From Diphasiastrum complanatum (lineage: Eukaryota; Streptophyta; Lycopodiopsida; Lycopodiales; Lycopodiaceae), in NCBI GenBank assembly GCA_029204225.1, contig CM055104.1, forward strand, positions 47,502,451 to 47,566,450: a DNA stretch of 64,000 nucleotides. Direction: 5' to 3'. The translations under genes were made by a program, and so were the position numbers. Within the stretch, counting starts at the first letter, position 1. The number at the start of each line of letters is the position of its first letter. The notes beneath the pieces were generated by a model. It had not been told where the DNA came from and ran no database searches. It was given only the letters and a program-made list of their open reading frames with translations. Below are positions 23,401 to 35,400 of the stretch, piece after piece.

Positions 23401-26400
23401 TAGGAAGAAACGAACATGAAGCAAGTATTCAAGAACTAAATTGTCCTACTCAAGATTTGCATTGAAGAAACAAAGCATGAATCGAGTATTCAAGAACTGT
23501 TACCCTACTCAAGATTTTCACTATTGCATGCATTGAGAATATAAGTTTTATGAGATGAAAAGTTTTTGCGCAATGCATTGTTGCTGTCAGTGAAATTAGG
23601 TACATGTGCTTCACTAGCCAACATATACTTTTTTGATATCACTCTGTATTCGTTGATGTTTTCATGATGTTGATGTTGATGTTTAGATGATTTTGAAAAC
23701 AGAGAAATTGTTTGATTTTGAGATCACAAAAGATGAAGGCTTCATGTTTGATGATCATTCATCGTCTATACACATGCACGTTCTTGAAGCATGATTTTAA
23801 TTGGACATAAACCAAGACATGGAATAGCAACATTCAATTTTGAGATCATAGCGCATTGGGATTTGTTTATCAATGATCATTTTTCATCTACACACTCACA
23901 TTCTTTGGTCGATGAGGTGTTAATCATTGTCAAGCTTGTACTTGTGTGGCAGTACTGATGGCCTTGATCTTGAATATTAATTACATTATTTACAAAGGCC
24001 TTGATGTTTTGAAGTTGGTTAGAAGCGTTTCTTGTAGTTGGATGTGTTATTTGTAGTGCAAACTTAACGGGAGCAAATGCTGATACCCAAGGAAACCTTC
24101 AAATGAAGTCATTTGGGTTGTTGGATGTATTTCCTTGCTGTAGGCATGCGGCGCATGCCTATGGGTAGTCGATATGCATTTTGGCTCTTTCTTGATCCTA
24201 TGGAGATCCATATCATTTGAAGTATGACTCTATTAGCAACTTCAGTCTGACCATTAGTTTGTGGGTGCCACTGTATCTATAAGTTTTCAAAGAGATTGAC
24301 CAAAATATGTTTAAGAATCTGAGTCTTGGTCGTACATTATAATGTAGGCAACTCAAAGTATGCTAAAACATGTCGCAAGAACAAATTTATTGTTGTTTGG
24401 GCTGAGATGGCCTTTGAACAAGTGATGAATTTTCTCACAAATGGTACAGTGAAATTTTTAGATAAAATTCTTCTCACTTTTTGAAGGTGATTCAATCTAA
24501 GCATTATTAAGCCATTTCAAGTAGACTGATACCAAAATCAACACTTAGTCTTGCCGTTAATTTTTCAGATATGGCCCTAGGGAAAGTAAGAAGGCTGAAG
24601 CTTTCAGCGATATTGGTCGCCTCAATTGTAGCGTGAAGTTCACCACATTTGCTACACATATCAGGGGACAGTTAAGCCAGGTTGGTTTCTAATAGAAGCA
24701 TGTTGGTATATTGACTCTTTAATTTTATTCTGAACATGAACTTTTGAAAGAAAGCTTGAAGTGTTTATCTGGCTAACTGGTCCATATAAACAATCTGGTC
24801 TATCATAAATATCCATTGAAGCAAGCTTAATCGTGTGCTTTTATTTTTCACTTGGGAAAGACAAGCCACATATGTGCCAGGTCACAATTAACCTGTTGTG
24901 CAATGAGTATGTGTTAGTTATTGTTTAAAATTCTGCTGAGCAATTGTATTGCTTGTATTTCGCAAAATATAACAAGCGTGGGTGCAAAAGATACTGTCTT
25001 CAATATAGCAGATCAACATGGACGCAAGGTGTGAATTTTTCGTGAAAATGGTGACATGGAATGCTCTTTAGATACTACTAATACTAACTAAGTTCTATAG
25101 ATGATACATACTTGCAACATTCAATATGATTTGTATGCTTGATAACTGCATAAAAACCTTACCTATTTGAAGTCCAACAATCTAGTCCAACTGTTTATGG
25201 CTGCATAGAATAGCAGGCAAGGCATTAACAGTAAGTTTTTCAAACACTTCAAAGTATTCATTGAAGTATTCATAGAGTAATGAGCTTGATGATTTGAGTA
25301 AATATAGTGTTAATCAATCATGCATAAAAAAAACTGAAAATAGTCTGTAGGGTCCAATATGATTGATCCGATAATGGCTCCAATTGTCAACAATGATTAA
25401 TTTGGAGAAAACTAGTAAGAATACTTCTAGAAAAATCAACTCTCCTTGGAGAACTCAAATCAAGAAAAAAAATTTCAGCTCTTCACCTTCCTCTTTGGTC
25501 ATTCACAATCCCTCAGTCCTTATGCCTACATTTGGTTTTGTACCCATTTGTAAATACCTTGGATCAACCTTCTCTTTGTTGATCCACAAATTGGTGCCTA
25601 TGATGTCTTACTATCAAAAAGTAATTGGTCTTGTTCACATTAGCCTTTTTGCAATCCACATCCTCGTCATCTCCTCCGTCAACATATTGGCTCATCCTTT
25701 ACGTGATGCTCTCATATGGTACAAGCCTTGACTAGCTTTACGATGCCACTGATTGCTGTCTTCCAAACGGGAACGAAACACAGTGAAAATCTCCTCTCTG
25801 ACTTTGACTGTAATTGTTGGGCGGGAAAGATTCAAGGGATTTGAAGGCATTGTACATTTTGTAATTCATGTCTGTACTTCTTAGATGACTCTCACATGTC
25901 AAATTATTCTTAATTTGTGCGTACACCAATCTTGTTGATAAATTTTTTGACTTTTTTTTTCTTTATAGAGGGATAAGATGCTCGTAAGTTTGACCCTCTC
26001 CACTATCTCACCTAGATGTTTGACCTTTTATCTTTTGACTCTCATGTTGGCTTCTTCTCTCACAGATATTTCAAATTTTGTAAATTCCAGATCTCTCAAG
26101 GAGCCACTTCTTGCAATGGAAGTTTTCTTGTGAATTTTGGAATGTCCCATGTTGTTGCTGCGTGTCGGTTCTTCCATATCTTACAACTTTGAAAGTAGAG
26201 AGAAGAAAAAAGCTCTTATTTCACACATGGATGGGGAGGAATTACATACCAAGGTCCAGGGGCCCAATACAATTTGTATCGTCTGATTTTCTTCCTAATA
26301 CCGATTGGAAACATTTGGTAAGATGTTGTAATCTTTTGGTATCAGAGCAAGATTATTCTGTGCTTCTGATGTCTGTTTTTGTGGGAGAAGGCCTTTTTTT

Positions 26401-29400
26401 TTTGTGAGGGAGACCCTGTGCGTGCAGCGTGTATCTGGCGGGACAGAAAGAGCCCTGTATGTAATTAGTAGAGGCACGTGTGGAGAATCATGTTACTTTT
26501 AAGATGGGTTCTAGGGACGAGTGCTAGGCTTGTTTTTTAGTGAATCCCGTAACTAAGAGTGTGGAGAAGATGCTAAGGTGCATACTGTGTTTTACATCCT
26601 GCATGCGTATGTTGGGAATTGTCGTGATGAGCCAAAAAATTACGACGACTTTATGTTGGTGTGTGGTCCTCCACATGCAGCCATGGTGGTGAGAAGAGTC
26701 TAGCATGGCTAAGATATCATTGGGTGTGCAAATCATTTCTTCTTGTGAGGAATCTTTGGTGAGGCTAGAGAAGAGACACATTTTGTGTTGAGTTTTCCCT
26801 TTCTGGTTTAGAAAGTTTTGAAATCGAGTTTCGAGATGCATGTGGCTAGAAAGTTGTCTCCTTTTGATGTTGAACCCAAAGTTCAGAAGCAAATTCAAAG
26901 AAACAGAAAAACTCTAAATGGCAGGCAAATTAGTTTTCTGAAGCAATGAGTGAAAATGACAAGTTGCAGTGTTGGAACTAGAATTTTTCATCGACTATAT
27001 GGTGCCCCTGATGTAAAAGGATTTGACAGAAATTCTGGGTTATCGACTCTAAGTGCCTCTCAACATGTGTGTCCTTGTAAGGAGTGGTTATGTAAGGTGA
27101 AATGTGATGTTCAAAGAGTCTACCAAGGAGATGGCATTATTCATGATGTCAGGGGAAAGTTGACATGATGTTAAATGTTATGTTTTTGGGAGGCCCGCTT
27201 TTAGTGTGAGAGTGGGTGCTAAGTCAAGAACAAGTGTCGAGTTTCATCCACCAAGTGGTAGAACAACCGTGTATTAAAATCTTTTGCTATGTGTGCATCG
27301 TTTAGTGGTATCATTTAGTTTTTTTGAGCTTTTGAACACCTATCTTTGTATTTTCATACATTAGGTGATTGTGAATCGATTTAGGCCATTCTTGTTACTG
27401 TCTTTGGCCGATCCGAGCTTCTGCAACAGTAATGTAGGGTGTTTTTACTTCATTGGCTATTATTTTGTGCATTTTTTGCAAGTTTTCCACAAACTAGTGG
27501 TTTCTCACTATGCTCTCTTCACTTTTAGGTTTTTGGGTTTTTACTGTGGTTATATAGAGAAGAGATTGGTGTTTTTTTTCCACAAACTAGTGGTGTCTCA
27601 CTAGCATGCTCTCTTCACTTTTAGATTTTTGGGTCTTTACGGTGGTTTTATAGAGATGTTTTCTTTTGCATTAGCAATCATGTGAGGGGGTTTGGGAGTC
27701 TGTGGTAGGAGGTTCAGGTGTTTGATATTGTCGTCCAGGTGCACCTTGTTGGTGATCTATCTACTATGGATTGGGGTCTCAAGCACTCTCATCAGGCTCA
27801 GGGCATACTTTATGTTCTTCCCATTCTAGTGCTTTCCCCTTTGATTTATTTTTTGCCGGTCTATACGTCTTAGGATTGAAAATGTGTTCTCCAAGTTGAT
27901 GGTGCACCAGATTGAATATATAGTTATGTTTCATGATTTGACTTGGTATGTACTTGTTTTGTTAATTTTGGAATCAGGGAATAGAGGATAAAGAATGTTC
28001 GTCAATGTTGTATAAAGCGTTGGTGGGTGCGGTTGCTTTACACACATTTCCAAAAACAACAGTTGATGTATTTGCACTTGTTCTGCAATCTGGTGGAGGT
28101 CAGTATACCTTTCTCTAAACACTCAAGCTTTCAAGATGAATCAATGGCTAATTATGGTACCTTGACAATGCTTCTCATTTTCTGTAAGAATGCTATGTAA
28201 AATCAATATCATGTGAAATTTCTGGTCTGTTGTATATCTGGGTTCAAATCTGTTTCCTGTAAAATTTTAGGGGTGACCATAAATCTTCTTTAGTTGTATT
28301 TTAAATCGCTTGAGAATTGAAAATTTGAATTACTGGAACTTGAGTGTGAAATTTTTTATGATAGTTCGGAGACTTTGTATGCTCATAATTATGCATGGTT
28401 CATTCCAGGCTTAGTTGAAACACATTTGCAAATCTCCTATGCAAGGGTTTTCAAATCAGTGAGATCACTCAAACTGAGGCCTGAATTGAAAACGAATTTG
28501 ACTGAATTTTGCTTCTTGAGTAAGATTTAACATGCTTTGGCTCCTTTTTGGTGTCCAAAAAATATACGCTGCTATGTAAGCTCTTGGAGAGTGTATATTG
28601 AATTGAAAGCTTATGCATAAGAACAGAAAGGTGAATTTGAGATACATTCTCCTGAGCTATTTAAAAGAGTCCGAGTGTGCTTCAATGTTTTGAAATGATT
28701 TGCCCTCGCATTGGTTAGGTGGCCCAAATATGATTGAAGGTTTGCATGTGGTAGAAGACTTATATTAAGGCTAATATACACTTAATTATCAATGTCATTG
28801 ATCACCTGAAGTTGGTGTGATAATATATGGCTTTGTTCAGACAGCTCGCAGAGAAATATTTGGGATGGGGTTTTGATACTAAGTTGAGAACACAAATTAC
28901 ATATATGACATCATATTAAAACAATAGCTTGTAAATGATGAAAAATAACACTCCAGTTAAGATTATTGAAGGCACATCACAATTCATTGCAGAAGCCCTA
29001 CAAGCATAACAATCGAGTCAGAGTAGAGCAAATTATAAGCTACCGTGTCAATAGCAACTACTCTATCTGGAGGACCGTATTTGAACCTTCTAGGGCTCAC
29101 AACCCCCAACCTTATACTAGACTCAAGGACTAGCGCTTAAGTAATGGGCAGGCCCAATGATGTAATTGTATTGGCAACTCCAGATCATTGCATGTGCACA
29201 TGTGTGTAACTGTCGTGTGCAGCAATGAATGATTCTGGATATTATTGAACAATTAAAGACATTAGCATCTTCATTGACGATCTTCAAAATCTACGTATTC
29301 ATTACGAATATTAGAGGTGGGTTTCTTTTAGCGGGGAGAGTGAACAACACTAGGTTATTCTCATTTGCACAATGATGCTGATACTACCAGGACAAGGCCC

Positions 29401-32400
29401 AAATTGCATCACTAATTGGGTGAACTTATTTTAGGAGGTTGTTAATCTCATCTATGAGGTTCACTTGTCAATTTGGCTTTAAGAGTCTTGCATGCTTCTT
29501 AGGAGAGCCTTGGTAACAGGGTCCTTTTCTAGAAGGGTTATAGCAAAAGAGTTTGTTTGTCTTTTCATTCTTCATTGACATTTTGCTGCTCCTCTCATGT
29601 ATTCTTGATTGTATACCGTGAGATCGCTTCTTGACCTACTCAAAGGATGGTGCCGTAATCTTCTTGAGACAATCTCAAACCTTGTGTCAAAGTTGAAATC
29701 AAATGAAAGTGAAGCTTATAGTAGGGCAAGAATTCATTTGAAGATGGTCCTCGTTCTCCTGGCATTGCGTCATATGTAACTCCTCCCTTGAACGAACATG
29801 TTGTAATCTCAATGATAACAGTGGTCGAGTATCCCATAATCTGAAGGTGTCTTAGTTTGGCTGGTTAGATATTCAATCTTTTTTTTTTGTGCAGAGTTGG
29901 TGGTACACTGTTCTCCGATGTTTAAAATTTGGTCCTACTACAATGTATTCTAGTGTTGCAGTAGTATGATATGATTCTAAATAATTCTAATATTGTATGT
30001 ACAGATTGCTACAAAATTGCCATGCAGAAATTATTTGGACATCTACGGTCAAGTCTATCCATATGCTGTAGTTTTGTTATACACATTATTAGCTTTTATA
30101 AAACAATACTTATTTCAGGATCTTCAAAAATTGTTGGTATGATTACAAGGTGGCTAGTTTCTGAACTTTCTCACAGTTGTAGCCATGGTATTCTACTAAT
30201 ACGTTAACAGACATCCTTTAGAAAGCACAGCATGTGTGCTCAAGTTTTGATGCTGAAATGAGCTTTTTACAGGAGATCTGCCTGTTGTCATTTCGTGCGC
30301 ATCACTCGCCCTTGCAGATGCTGGCATTGTCATGTATGACCTTGTTTGTGCAATGTCTGCTGTAAGTATGGCTTGCCTTTGTTACTCCATTGTAACTATT
30401 TTCCATGATTTCAGCTAAATGCAAGCAAGTTGTTTTGGGCGATCTGGTAAAGTTCTGTAGACATGATAATCATTGTACATAAGTTGATTTTCTAAAAACT
30501 TTTGTTCTGTACTAGTGCTTCTAATATTTGAATCAATCGGCAAACATATTATTTTGTATGAAATTGGGTCTTCTTTTGCACCTCAGATTACTAAGGGATT
30601 GTAGGTCATTTATTAGGTTAATTAGATACGATGACTCGTTTTGGGTGGTATCAGTTTGCCTAACCAAATAGGATGATGATGCTTTACCGATATGCTTTAA
30701 TTGGTTGCTTACAATGAGAAGTTTGTGCATCTCAGTTCTTTAAATCTTTCATAATCCATGGGACTGATGTGACTTGGCTGTTGATTAGATGTAACTACAT
30801 TCTGTATTACTCATGGGTTGTCATGGTTTTAGGAAGCAAGGATTATAAAAGAGTGCTAATATTGCATAAGAATGCGACTTTAAGAAAGCTACAACTTGAT
30901 GAACTGACAAACTTGTGCTATTTGATATTTATTGCTTAGAGTTCTGTAGGAAGGCAGCTCCTATTGGACTCCACTTATGAAGAGGAGAAAGGGGAAGATG
31001 GAGGATTAATGATTGCACATATGACTTCTAGAAACGAGGTGACTCAACTAACAGTCACTGGGCAATGGTCGAGCACCAGGTTATCTGAGGTGACAAAGGA
31101 TGTATTTAGCTTTTCATTTGATAATCTTTCTCTACAAGTTCAGTTTTCAGGTGTAAAGAAATTCTTTCTTTTGTGGATTGGTTGTGAGCTAGATCAACCA
31201 CTATAAACGTTAATGTGATTCTGCTTCCTCTTTCGTCAATGCTCACATGGCTTATGGAATTTGTCTTTATTTTGAAGTTAAACTTATCCTAGTATCACTT
31301 TTGGGTTTCATTGTCATCTTTTTGAGTAGATTAATGATGTGCTTGCTTGGAGTCTGTGTGAACCAAATTTAAAGTGGTCTAAGTAATGTTGGGAGAGAGG
31401 GAGATGAACGAGTTGAGAAAAAAAAGGTGTCGTATGTTAGAAACGGAAAATAAGCTCAAAGAGGTAAGACGAACACAAACGAGACACGAACTCGAACAAG
31501 AAACGAACGAGAACCGAACTCGAACAAAAAATGTTCGTGCACAGCGGAACGAGCTATACGACTCTCTCCGTAAGCATCACTACGCCTATCAGAACGGACA
31601 AAACGGTAGTGATGGGAATCACAGTCGTTCTTGATGTAGAAGAAAGTGCGATAGAGGTTTGCTTACGACTGTTCCACGAAATAGGACCGCTGTTGAAGAA
31701 GAATGTAAATCCAGATGTGGACTTACGATTGTCTGCATCTCCTCCCTAGCTTGCATCAGAATAGCCACTGAGCTGATGAAGATTGTCGTTGCTGACATCT
31801 CCATAGTAGATGCACTGGTCCATGGTAGCTCGAATATATCTCATGACTTGAATAAGAGCCTTCCAATGGGTAATGTCAGGATTAGCCATGTATTGGCTGA
31901 GTGAGCTAACAACAAAAGAGATATCTGGTCTTGTACAGACCATTGCGTACATGAGAGATTCTAGTATCGATCGGTACGGATACTCTCTCATTTGCTCCTC
32001 TTCCTGCTTGGTCTGGGGACATTGGTCCTTTGACAAATGCAGGCCTGGATCCATTGGTGAGTGAGCTAATTTACAATTCATCAAATTGTATTTGTTAAGA
32101 ACATTATGAAGATACCTTTGTTGAGTGATGTAAATTAGTCGATTTGCTTTGTCTCTGTGGATTTGAAGTCCCAGACAGAAGTGAGCTTCGCTTAGATCAG
32201 TCATGTTGAATTCTGAGAACATCATCCGTTTCGAATCCTTAACCATATTGGTATCGTTGTTGAAAAGCAACGTATCATCCACGTACAAGGTGATGATAAT
32301 GAAGGATTGCTGCATTGACTTCGAATAAACATTGCAATCAGCAGTGCTTGGTTTAAATCCTTGTTCAACGAGGAATGTGTTGATCCTCTGAAACCAAGCC

Positions 32401-35400
32401 CTGACAGACTGTTTCAAGCTTTGTGGAGTTTACAGACACGATTCTTCATGCCTTCCAGAACGTATCCTTCGGGCTGGATCATGTAGATATTTTCTTGTAT
32501 AACTCCATTCAGATAGGCTGTTTGTACATCAAGTTGATGTACTTCGAGGTCGGCAGCTGCAGCATAAGACAAGAGCATTCGGATTGATGAATGTTTGACG
32601 ACTGGACTAAAAGTCTCACTATAGTCGACATTCGGGATCTGGGTGAATCCTCGTGCTACAAGTCTAGCCTTCCTTTGATCAATTGCTCCGTTGGCATTAT
32701 ATTTGATCTTAAAGATCCATTTGCAATCAATGATATTGCAGCCAATAGGGGCTTCGACTAATGACCATGTCTGATTCTTGATCAGAGAGGAATATTCTCT
32801 GTCCATGGCTTCTCATCGGAGATCAGAGGCTAAGTGCCTCTTCGACTATCGTCGGTTCCTGCATTAAGAGACATGCAGACTCAAGAGTATACCTTGTGGG
32901 CTATGCGCGCACTCGGCTTGATTTTTTGGGAGGATTCGACTGATGAACCGCTCCTGGAACTTGTTGCTGGGTAGCAACAACTTCTTTGTCTGATTCGCTG
33001 TCTCGAAGTGGGTCGACAATACATACGCCTGAGCCAGAAGCTTGGACTGTCGTGTCAACGGCAGGTGATGAAGGCTCTTCTTGAGCAACATCCTTGCCTT
33101 TGAGGTTGACGAACTGATCCTCAATAAAGACTATATCCTGGCTATACAAGATTTGCTGGGTATCAGGATCGTACAACTTGTAAGAGTTATCAGACGAAGT
33201 ATATTCGATCAGGATGGTCTTGAGACCTTGGAAGTCCAATTTCTTCCTTGTGTCCTTTGGGATCTGCGCGTAGGCAATGCACCCAAACACTCTTAGGTTC
33301 TTCAAAGAAGGCTTAGAGCCTGTCCACACCTCGTGGGGTGTCTTGTCTGAGAGGGCCTTGGTCGAACATCTGTTCTGGACGTAAGCTGCAGTGGAGATAG
33401 CTTCAGCCCAGAATCTCTTGGACAACGATGCATGCGATAGCATACATTTAGCAGATTCGACCAGAGTACGGTTCTTCCTCTCAGCTAAGCCATTAGACTG
33501 AGGACTGTAAGGAGTGATGAATTGCTGCTCAATGCCTTGGCTTTGGCAGTACTCCTTAAACTCGATAGAGATATATTCTCCACCGTTGTCTGACCTTAGG
33601 GCCTTGATCGTCCTTCCAATCTCCTTTTCTGCACGCTCCTTGAAGATTCTGAAGCAGTTGAAGGCTTCTGATTTCTTCTTTATGAAGTACACCATAGTTC
33701 TTCTGGAGAATTCGTCAATTCAGCCAAGATTTTTCATCGGGCCACAAATATCTGAATGTACAACATCTAGCAATCCTCTAGCAACATGCTGATGGCTTGA
33801 CTTAAATGGTTTCCTAGTCTGTTTACCAACTAGACTGTCTTGACAGACAGGTAACTCGATTTTTTCGCGAGGATAGTCGAGATCAAGAACAATAGATTGT
33901 CTAGACATTCGTTGTACAGCAACATGATTTAAATGACTAAGTCTATAATGCCAAAGTAAACCTCTATCTGAATGAATTGAAGTACTGAGAGCCTGACTAG
34001 AGGCAGAAAAACAATGACTCAACTTATACAAGTATCCGTGCCTCTTTTCGAGTGCTAGGATCTTGCCTGTCCTATCAACTACTCTACACTGATTACATTC
34101 GAACTCTACTCTATGTCTTAGATCTGTGATTCTGCTTACAGAGAGCAGATTCGTAGATAACTTTGGTACATACAGGACTTTAGAGAGTAGTTTAGACTGA
34201 TCATTTGCAAAGCATAATCTTACAGTGCCTTCACCTTTAATAGCTTGTGTGCTATTGTCGCCAAGGTGAACGAATTTATGAGTACTGTAAGGTGTATAGG
34301 ACTCGAAACAGCCAATGAGGCTAGTCATGTGCTGAGTGGCTCCAGAATCCAGGAACCAAGAATTGTCGCCAGATGCTCCTTGATGATTGGTCATGAAGGC
34401 ATCATGATCCGCTTCTTGAATAGGCTGTGGAGCTTCTGCAGCTGCGTTTGCCACTTGATTCGACTGCCCTTTGCTGTTGTTCTTCGCTTGAAATATTCGG
34501 CAGTCTTGAATTTCGTGGTTGTTTCGTTTGTAGTATCTGCAGAACAGCTTCTTCTTTGTCTGCAGATTCGACTGTTCCTTGTGCTGAGCTGGTTTTTGAT
34601 CTGGCTTTTATTGCTTCGGGCCTTTCTTCTTCTTCTGCTTTGTCGTGCTCTTGTTGGTGTACAAGGCGTGAGAATCAGCTGAGGAACTTGAGGCTTCGTT
34701 CCTCCGCGTGTCTTCCTGCAACAACATAGTAATGACTCTCGAAAGAGTCAATTCTGGATGAGTCGTGATGATCATCACCCAGCTGTCGTAAGAGCTTGGC
34801 AAGCTTGTAAGCAGTTGCATCACTGCGTCTTGATCGTCAATGACAGATCCGACAGTGGCCATTTGTCTTAGCAGGTTCTTGAATTGATTAATGTGATTCT
34901 ACAGAGAATCACCATTCGTCATCTTGAGGGAGTAGAATTTTTTCCTGAGATGTAGCTTGGAAGCTATATCTCGCACTTCGTATAGTGTGCTCAAGATGTC
35001 CCAGACTTCTTTCGATGTCTGAGCCTCAGATACATGGCCGATCCGGGTATCTGTGATGTTGAGGATGATCAGCGCGAAAGCTTTTTCCATCCTTCAGCTT
35101 CCATCTGGCGATTGCAGCGTCGTCTGCTTTGGGTTTCCCTTTTGCACCTGTAACAACGTCGTACAATTCTTTTGCCATTAGTACAGTTTTCATCTTAAAT
35201 TTTCACAGATGGTAATTGGCTCCATCAAGCTTGTCCATGATAGGACTGGCTTTCCCTTGGGAATTCATGTGGAAGAGTTAGTCTAAGTGATAGGAGAAAC
35301 TATTAGTGACTTAAGTATGAAAACCTGATACTGAAAAATACAGAACAAGAAAACAATTACTCTATCGACTAGTAGAGTCTTGTACTGTGGAAGCTTATCA

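Larger units (their letters stand above)
10574..24568 (+). other. Intron 2 of MTR3/RRP41L (14.0 kb), TE- and repeat-filled
   Basis: The donor is AT|gtgagtg at 10574 and the acceptor is tttttcag ending at 24568. The first 3 kb shows no recognisable element. Then follow a partial hAT-MITE (ending at 13864), a long non-coding LTR-like stretch (14.3-16.1 kb), a copia gag with LTR (17.2-20.3 kb), another MITE (21.4-21.8 kb), several short tandem duplications (22.5-23.5 kb) and a gypsy integrase scrap (24.2 kb). Confidence 0.75.
24681..27977 (+). other. Intron 3 of MTR3/RRP41L (3.3 kb)
   Basis: Donor gttggt at 24681, acceptor ending at 27977 (gaatcag). It contains a perfect TGGTATCAGAGC at about 26338, suggesting the leader of an old plus-strand copia element, but no copia protein domain is readable around it. 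A 92-bp duplication follows at 27486-27660. The rest is unassigned. Confidence 0.55.

Noticed and set aside
25384-25731. 115-codon plus-strand frame in MTR3 intron 3
   Set aside because: No domain, mixed composition, no homologous pattern I know; could be TE debris.
26524-26898. 124-codon minus-strand frame in intron 3
   Set aside because: No recognisable motif; lies just downstream of an orphan primer site and is probably non-coding relic.
30964-31206. 80-codon frame taken alone as a gene
   Set aside because: It is exon 6 of MTR3 plus intron read-through.
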